Positions 58,748 to 64,000 of a DNA stretch of 64,000 bases are shown here, in pieces. This DNA comes from Pseudophaeomoniella oleicola. Taxonomy: Eukaryota; Ascomycota; Eurotiomycetes; Phaeomoniellales; Phaeomoniellaceae. Every line of letters begins with the position of its first letter. The first letter of the stretch is position 1. A program made the translations under genes and the position numbers. The stretch spans positions 248,001 to 312,000 of the forward strand of contig QWDQ01000014.1 in NCBI GenBank assembly GCA_003868215.1. Direction: 5' to 3'. The notes below the pieces were generated by a model. The model worked only from the letters and a program-made list of their open reading frames with translations. It ran no database searches and was not told the DNA's origin.

Positions 58748-61639
58748 ATGGCGATCCCTGCTGCTACTCCACTGTCTGGTGGACTGTCTGGTGGACGCGC
58801 GAGACGCGTTTCGTTGTCATCACCCATGGATTGGACCCCGGAAGCTTCCACTAGGACTAGGCAGGATCGGGATTCAAGCTCATCTCCAAGAAATCCTTGC
58901 TTGACTCCAAATGCTTCTGCCAAGAGATCCTCATCTTCCGCGTTTGATGATGATGATGGTACAGACTATTCTCCAGATTTCCGTCAGAATTGGCCTGCTT
59001 TCTTTGCAGGTGACGCGTCGCACCCTGCTTTCTACGTTTCTGGCAGTACTGTGGATGCAATGGACATTGATCAAGGCGATGCTAGAGTTGTCACTTCTCC
59101 GCTCTCGCAACGCAGATCTCCTCGTTCAAGTTTCCAATCTCTTGGTCGAAGTAACGGACTTGCGGTCTCGAGACCATTTGTCAGTACTTCTACTCCGCGT
59201 CGACGTGCAGTGCCAAAGTCGCGTGTTGGTCCTACCAGTATTCGCAAGTCTGCGTTAGCTCCATCACGTCCCAATTCTACCCTTTCGGTACCTGGACCAC
59301 ATCTTGATTGGCGTAATGTTCCCCGTATTACTCCAACCGGTGTGCATCTCAACTCCACTCAACTTGCGTCTCAACAACCGTCTACTGTACTTGGTATCGG
59401 GCGTAACGCAACTCTCGAATTCGGTGTTGACTCGAACCAGTCTTCCTTGCGACGACCTTCTTTGAATGCTCTCGGTGCGAAGCTTGGCAACGGAGGTGGT
59501 GTTTCTGGTCGCGAGCCAGTCTCTGCGTTCTTTACTCGTGCCGATGATACTGCGAAGGGCATGTCTCAAGAGGCTATGGATGCTCCTCGTAGCAATGGTG
59601 GTCGTGCTGCGAATCCTCCTCGGTTTTTACCATGGGCTGAGACATTCCAATCCCGTCCGAGTTTGCGTGTCAGGTTTGCAGATGATCCGCTGGAGTCGGC
59701 TTTCCAGAACACTTCTTCTCTGTTCTTGAACTCAGCATTTGCAGAGGAACAAAGGGCTACCCGGACTATCCCACACGGTGTTCCACGCAAAGGTATTCTT
59801 CGAAACTCTACTGCTTCTTTGGGATCAAACACTCCAGCAACTCAGAGCTTTCACACTTCTTCGAATTCTTTGAGAGCAGACACTCCGGCATCTCAGACTT
59901 TTCACACTTCTTCGAATTCTTTGAGAGCAGACACTCCGGCATCTCAGACCTTTCACACTTCTTCGAATTCTTTGAGAGCAGACACTCCGGCATCTCAGAC
60001 CTTTCACAATTCTTCGAATTCTTTGAGAGCAAACACTCCGGCATCTCAGACTTTTCACACTTCTTCGAATTCTTTGAGAGCAAACACTTCAGCATCTCAG
60101 ACTTTTCATAACTCTGCATATCAAGAGCACAGCAACAATTCTCTCGAACTTCGGGCTTCTTCAAGTATCACTGTCCCTGGGGAATGGCCAGAGAACGCGA
60201 GGGAAAGACCGATCCTTCGAAACAGAAACCAAATCATCTACGTCCATGAGAATGCACCACCTACTACGATCACCAGAATTGCTCAGACTACACAAAGGTT
60301 CAAGAGAAGATGTGTCGATATCAGTCATCGCGTCAACACACAAACGCAGACCAGCATGCATGCCATCGCCAGAGCAGTGCGATTCGTCCAGCGTGTGGGC
60401 AGTCGAGTCACCGGTTCTCTTCGTACCAAAGCAGCAGCAGCCTTCACTCATTTCACAAGGCGCCCTCATCCACCTCGACGCGATGTCCCAGACACCATCA
60501 TTCCTCAAGAGGTCACCAGCCAAGTCATTGACCAGTCCCCTGTACAACCAGAAGTGGCAGCCGTGCCGTCGCCGGCGGAGGAGGAAGCAAATGCGCGCGA
60601 GGCCACCAGGCAGCGCAGGATGGAGGAGTTGCTGGAGGTGCTGAGGAACCCTCGGCCAGCCATCGAGGCCGTTGGTGAGGTCAAAGTCGCCGAAGAGCGA
60701 CAAGCGGAGGAGAAGGAGGAGGCCGAAGAGGCCAAAACAAAGGCCGACGAGGTCGTCCCTGTTCCAGGGATCTTTGAAGAAATCCGCGCCATCGAGCCGG
60801 AAAGGAGGATCGACGAGGGCACCGCAACCCTCCCAAGGAGGGTCAAGCTGCCTCCGGTGCTTTCGAGCCCAGAGGTAGCGGCAAGGCGGGAGACTCGTCT
60901 CCAAAAGAAAAGGGCTGCAGAACAAGCAGCAGCAAAGAAAAGGGAGGAGGAGGTCCGGCGCAGGACCCTCCTGCCCCTCACACCAGAACAAGACGCAGCC
61001 GTGGAGGACGTCTTGATGAAGGGCTTCGGCAAGTTTTCACGATCCGACTTGAATCGGGTCGTCCCGAGTGGCCGCGGTGGAGGGACAGAAGGGTGGCTGA
61101 ACGACGAGGTGATCAACGAATACCTCACACTAATCGCCAAACATGGCAACTCTGGCTCAGAGGCCAGAAAATACCACGCCTTCTCCTCCTACTTCTACAC
61201 CAACATTACCCAAAAAGGGTATTCCTCCGTGGCGCGATGGGCCAAGCGCGCAAAACTCGATGCCAAGGCCATCGCCGCCATGGAGGCAATCTACGCGCCT
61301 GTCAATTCAGGTTCACATTGGACACTCCTGGTCATGAGACCAGCCGCCAAGTCCGTCCACTATTACGATTCCCTCGGAGGATCGGGCCGCAATGCCATCA
61401 ATGCGGCCAAACAGTGGCTTGCTGGGGAGCTCGGCTCCCAGTACAACGAAGAGGAGTGGTCCTTCGAGGCCACCAGCGAATCACCACAGCAAGACAACTA
61501 CTCCGACTGTGGTGTATTCGCCATCACAACAGCCAAGATGTTGACCATTGGGGTCTCCCCAATGGTCTACGGCCCTGCTGATATCCCTGGAGTGAGGAGG
61601 AAGATTGTGGCGGAGTTGATGGAAGGGGGGCTGATTTGA
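58748..61639 (+). CDS. Ulp1-like SUMO/ubiquitin-like protease (C48) with long disordered N-terminus
   Basis: An intronless 963-residue protein. The last 220 residues form a C48 (Ulp1/SENP) peptidase with catalytic His857 (SHWTLLV), Asp874 (YYDSLG), the oxyanion Gln in SPQQDNYSDCG and nucleophile Cys921 (DCGVF). GWLNDEVINEYL is the substrate-channel motif. Such enzymes mature SUMO or remove it from proteins, often at the nuclear pore. The first 600 residues are low-complexity and Ser/Arg-rich and contain six tandem 17-residue repeats. A charged helical stretch (about 610-760, many EEA/KRR) resembles a coiled coil. The start at 58748 has good AACAATGG context; the longer frame upstream begins with TTG. 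It may be the orthologue of yeast Ulp1 or a member of a lineage-expanded C48 family; the intronless structure and minisatellite favour looking for paralogues. Confidence 0.88.
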   Translation: MAIPAATPLSGGLSGGRARRVSLSSPMDWTPEASTRTRQDRDSSSSPRNPCLTPNASAKRSSSSAFDDDDGTDYSPDFRQNWPAFFAGDASHPAFYVSGSTVDAMDIDQGDARVVTSPLSQRRSPRSSFQSLGRSNGLAVSRPFVSTSTPRRRAVPKSRVGPTSIRKSALAPSRPNSTLSVPGPHLDWRNVPRITPTGVHLNSTQLASQQPSTVLGIGRNATLEFGVDSNQSSLRRPSLNALGAKLGNGGGVSGREPVSAFFTRADDTAKGMSQEAMDAPRSNGGRAANPPRFLPWAETFQSRPSLRVRFADDPLESAFQNTSSLFLNSAFAEEQRATRTIPHGVPRKGILRNSTASLGSNTPATQSFHTSSNSLRADTPASQTFHTSSNSLRADTPASQTFHTSSNSLRADTPASQTFHNSSNSLRANTPASQTFHTSSNSLRANTSASQTFHNSAYQEHSNNSLELRASSSITVPGEWPENARERPILRNRNQIIYVHENAPPTTITRIAQTTQRFKRRCVDISHRVNTQTQTSMHAIARAVRFVQRVGSRVTGSLRTKAAAAFTHFTRRPHPPRRDVPDTIIPQEVTSQVIDQSPVQPEVAAVPSPAEEEANAREATRQRRMEELLEVLRNPRPAIEAVGEVKVAEERQAEEKEEAEEAKTKADEVVPVPGIFEEIRAIEPERRIDEGTATLPRRVKLPPVLSSPEVAARRETRLQKKRAAEQAAAKKREEEVRRRTLLPLTPEQDAAVEDVLMKGFGKFSRSDLNRVVPSGRGGGTEGWLNDEVINEYLTLIAKHGNSGSEARKYHAFSSYFYTNITQKGYSSVARWAKRAKLDAKAIAAMEAIYAPVNSGSHWTLLVMRPAAKSVHYYDSLGGSGRNAINAAKQWLAGELGSQYNEEEWSFEATSESPQQDNYSDCGVFAITTAKMLTIGVSPMVYGPADIPGVRRKIVAELMEGGLI
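59825..60115 (+). repeat. 51-bp coding minisatellite, about 6 copies
   Basis: Tandem 51-bp units inside the protease gene each encode a 17-residue unit close to ADTPASQTFHTSSNSLR. The middle units differ at only a few bases, while the first and last are more diverged (PATQSFHTS and TSASQTFHNS). Because the unit is a multiple of three, copy-number change keeps the reading frame. Confidence 0.95.
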
Positions 61640-62427
61640 GGCGGAGGGGGAGGAAATTGTCTTCGGGGTGGTATTGTTATGGGGAGTTTGTGGGCATCAT
61701 TACGGGCGGGCATCATTACGGGCGGGTATTGTTAGCGGGTGTGTATTGCTATTATTTGTATGTGCATCAGGGCGCGGTGGCGGATCGGCTTGCGTCAAGT
61801 TATTGTTTGTTGGCATCAAGATACCCATTGTCTGGCTTGTTTTCTGGTGGAGTTATCTTTTCGGCGTTTTTTGTTTTGTCTTTGTATGGCGTTGCGATTC
61901 TATGATACCCCCATCCGAGAACCCTGCGCGGCCTAGCCCGGGGATCGGTTTGGTTGCTGTTTGTTTGTTCTGTGCTTTGTCTTGTATTCAGTTTTTAGCA
62001 TCTCTTACTTAGCTGCTCTTGAAACCATCATCATCATTCCCTCCTCTATCGGGGATCGGGGTTCAAGAAACACATTCAACGATTAGTCTACACACAACTA
62101 CCTACTTGTCTCCGTTTTTCTCTCTTTCTGCATAGTTTTGTCGGATTGTAGATCTCTCGTCGTAGGATAATGTCTGGTTGAGGCTGGCTGGCTGGCTGGC
62201 TGGCTGGCTTTGAACGTGATTTACCTCGTAAGTGTCTTCTCGGGAAAGTGTGTGTCGGAGATCATGGCGATGATGATGGACAGGTACTAGGGGGGGGTTT
62301 TGTTTGGGGAGGGGAAGATTAGAAAGTGATAGTATATGGTATATAGTAAATGCTATCTATCTATACTCTGACATTGCATACCTAGATGTGTGTATACTAG
62401 GTACGCTCCTTCCCCCTTGTTCTCCCT
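61640..62427. other. convergent intergenic region, protease / FEX
   Basis: About 0.8 kb. It contains two tandem copies of GCATCATTACGGGCGG at about 61693-61726 and a GGCT tetranucleotide run at about 62181-62209. A frame at 61668-62012 has no ATG support or domain. Confidence 0.5.
62181..62209. repeat. (GGCT)n tetranucleotide repeat
   Basis: About seven tandem GGCT units lie in the convergent 3' region between the protease and fluoride exporter genes. Confidence 0.9.
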
Positions 62428-63966
62428 CTATACTTTACAAGCCAACTCCTTACTCCATGAATTACTACCACCACTCCACCGAACACTCCCAGCAACAACG
62501 ACGAGCGAACAGAACCCAACAACAACGGTCGTGCCGCCGTAGATGTACGCATGGCGTCGGCGCAGGCCGTTCAGTTCGGCGACCCAGGTGCTCACGGTGG
62601 TGAGGGCGCCGCAGAAGCCTTCGATGAGACCTTGGAGGATTTGACAGGATGTTGTGAGAGAGACGGCGTGGTTGTTATGTTGGGAGGGGCTGTTATGGCT
62701 GCTGGGGCTGAGAGCGGTGACGTGAGGGGAGTGTTGGAGGTCGTAGCATGTGCCGAGGATGATGGTGCCGAGGATGTTGGCGATGAAGGTGCCGAGGGGG
62801 AAACTTGGGAGACAGGAGTTGAGGTGTTTCGAGAGGTAGAAGCGGAGGAGGCAGCCGAGGGGGCCGAAGACGAGAGCGAAGACAACTTCACCGCGCCACG
62901 CGTTGTGGGGAGGGAAGATGGCGAGGAATATGGCGCCGATCCAGCAGCCGATGCCGAGGATGATGGAGAGGGGGTCGAGGACTTTGCGGATGAAGGGAAA
63001 TGGGAGGATAGGCGTGACGGGCGCGAAAAGGATGGCGAGGTGAGCACCGAAAATTAATCCCGAGATGGATATGGTGATTTCAAGTATTGGAATGGCAAGG
63101 ACTGCAGCTAACGAGTATGCGTTGTTGCGGGTATGTGTGCTCGTGCCTGAGGCGTGGAGGTCGTTGGACAGAGCAAGGAAAGCATCGCGCATGAAGGAGG
63201 AAAAGGAAGTAAAGGAACCGCAGAATCCAGTCGTCAGCCCAATGTACAATGGAATGGTCTTCTTCACGGTAAGATGTTTCTTCTTCACGGCTTCGAGCTT
63301 CGAGCTGTCCTTTTCAGAATGGTTCGGATTGTTGAACGACGAGGCCTTCGAGATCCCCCACTCCTCACGGAAGAGGCGTTGGTCCTCAGACAGGAAACCG
63401 AAAATGAGTGAGCCAGCAAAGTTGGGCCAGAGTACAGGTGTAATTGCGGGTGCTCCTGGATATGTTGTTATCGCTTCCAGGCCCAAGCGGGCTAGAATGC
63501 CGAATATGGAGAAGAGTATGAGATGTGTGTGGATGTAGATTTCCGTTGCGAGATGGGAGCGTGGCTCTTGAGTGGTGACTTTCTGGAAACCATTGTCCTG
63601 ATCGTTACTGGAGCGTATACCGTCTTGGGCTGTCGATCTACGGCGAGCATCGTCTTCGAAGGCTTGTTCCTCATCCTTACGCCGAGTCCTGGGCTCTGCG
63701 ACAGCAACTTCGGACAGCTCGTTCTCATTTCCAAAGTCGGAGCCATGTGATGATGTGCGTTTGGATTTGGCTTCTGACTGCACCTTTTCGAGGCCGTCAC
63801 GGTCATCATCTGCACGTCTCTCTGTCTGTACGGGTGGTGCCGCTGCTTCCTCTGTCAGGTTAGCTTCTCGGTCTTGTCCATCGATCGGTCTCGATTGTCG
63901 TCGTTCGAGATCTTGGGTTATGGACTCATAGGCGGAGCCTTCCAGCGTTGTTGTGCCAGGGGACAT
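62428..63966 (-). CDS. FEX1: fluoride exporter FEX (fused double CrcB/Fluc)
   Basis: A complete intronless 512-residue gene. Two Fluc/CrcB repeats are fused in one chain, the eukaryotic FEX arrangement. The first repeat contains ILARLGLEAITTY, WPNFAGSLIFGFL and GLTTGFCGSFTSFSSFMRD; the second contains FGPLGCLLRFYLSKH, FPLGTFIANILGTIILG and GFCGALTTVSTWVAEL. The Gly-rich pore motifs, the paired Asn residues and the Phe/Thr/Ser positions lining the fluoride path are visible. FEX proteins sit in the plasma membrane and expel fluoride that enters as HF at acid pH. The first 140 residues are highly charged, disordered and lack membrane spans, longer than in yeast Fex1. The start is the ATG at 63966, with 34 bases of window left. 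Confidence 0.94.
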   Translation of the reverse strand: MSPGTTTLEGSAYESITQDLERRQSRPIDGQDREANLTEEAAAPPVQTERRADDDRDGLEKVQSEAKSKRTSSHGSDFGNENELSEVAVAEPRTRRKDEEQAFEDDARRRSTAQDGIRSSNDQDNGFQKVTTQEPRSHLATEIYIHTHLILFSIFGILARLGLEAITTYPGAPAITPVLWPNFAGSLIFGFLSEDQRLFREEWGISKASSFNNPNHSEKDSSKLEAVKKKHLTVKKTIPLYIGLTTGFCGSFTSFSSFMRDAFLALSNDLHASGTSTHTRNNAYSLAAVLAIPILEITISISGLIFGAHLAILFAPVTPILPFPFIRKVLDPLSIILGIGCWIGAIFLAIFPPHNAWRGEVVFALVFGPLGCLLRFYLSKHLNSCLPSFPLGTFIANILGTIILGTCYDLQHSPHVTALSPSSHNSPSQHNNHAVSLTTSCQILQGLIEGFCGALTTVSTWVAELNGLRRRHAYIYGGTTVVVGFCSLVVVAGSVRWSGGSNSWSKELACKV

Positions 63967-64000
63967 GCTTCGCTAAAGACGACCCCCTCTAACTATGAGT

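Noticed and set aside
60161-60991. 276-codon minus-strand frame opposite the Ulp1-like gene
   Set aside because: It overlaps the protease coding region, has Leu/Cys-rich shadow composition and no domain.
62551-63057. 168-codon Glu/Asp/Gly-rich plus frame opposite FEX
   Set aside because: It mirrors the membrane-span codons of FEX on the other strand; the composition follows from that.
1-64000. Secondary-metabolite gene cluster
   Set aside because: A reductase, a Zn2Cys6 factor and a transporter-like gene are present but are far apart, and there is no PKS, NRPS, terpene cyclase or P450.

Overview
The window reads as euchromatic nuclear DNA of a filamentous ascomycete (Pezizomycotina). Genes carry many short GT...AG introns (mostly 46-90 nt) with CTAAC/CTGAC-like branch points, and they are spaced 0.3-5.5 kb apart on both strands. 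The gene set is typically fungal: 3-isopropylmalate dehydrogenase, a pro-kumamolisin type S53 peptidase, a GH31 alpha-glucosidase, a Kin4-type kinase, ERMES Mdm12, a FEX fluoride exporter and a Zn2Cys6 factor. Class-level placement is not secure from sequence alone. No intact transposon, virus-like element, CRISPR array, rRNA or convincing tRNA was seen.

Layout, left to right. 0-13 kb: 5' end of a secreted protein (-), aldo-keto reductase (-), LEU2-type dehydrogenase (+) with a CCGN4CGG Leu3/LeuB-like site upstream, APC10/Doc1 (-), mitochondrial ATP12 (+), and a long ankyrin-PH-FFAT-ORD oxysterol-binding protein (+). 13-28 kb: secreted sedolisin (+, 8 exons), C2/Munc13-like protein (+), SSH4-like SPRY ubiquitin-ligase adaptor (+), class II cAMP phosphodiesterase (+). 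28-37 kb: secreted GH31 glucosidase (-, 9 exons) and Kin4/Ppk1-like kinase (-). 36.7-42.2 kb is a gene-poor 5.5 kb stretch. 42-51 kb: a small Ser/Thr-rich orphan with a TATA box (+), Mdm12 (+), CK2 regulatory subunit (-), Zn2Cys6 transcription factor (-). 51-64 kb: a two-TM small protein (-), a coding-like but broken stretch, mitochondrial Mss51 (+), a Gly/Ser-rich GPI-type surface protein (+), a large Ulp1-like SUMO protease with a 51-bp coding minisatellite (+), and the FEX fluoride exporter (-).

Most genes are housekeeping or regulatory and do not form a biosynthetic cluster. Several share themes: mitochondria (ATP12, Mdm12, Mss51), mitosis and cell cycle (APC10, Kin4, CK2 beta, Ulp1-like), membrane contact and traffic (OSBP, Munc13-like, SSH4, Mdm12), and glucose/cAMP (Munc13/Git1-like beside PDE1, and alpha-glucosidase). 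The most unusual signals are at least seven exact copies of the palindrome TACCTAGGTA, all in non-coding DNA (one inside a 36-bp perfect palindrome), two 48-nt stop-free in-frame introns, and the minisatellite-bearing Ulp1-like gene. No clear previously undescribed system was found.
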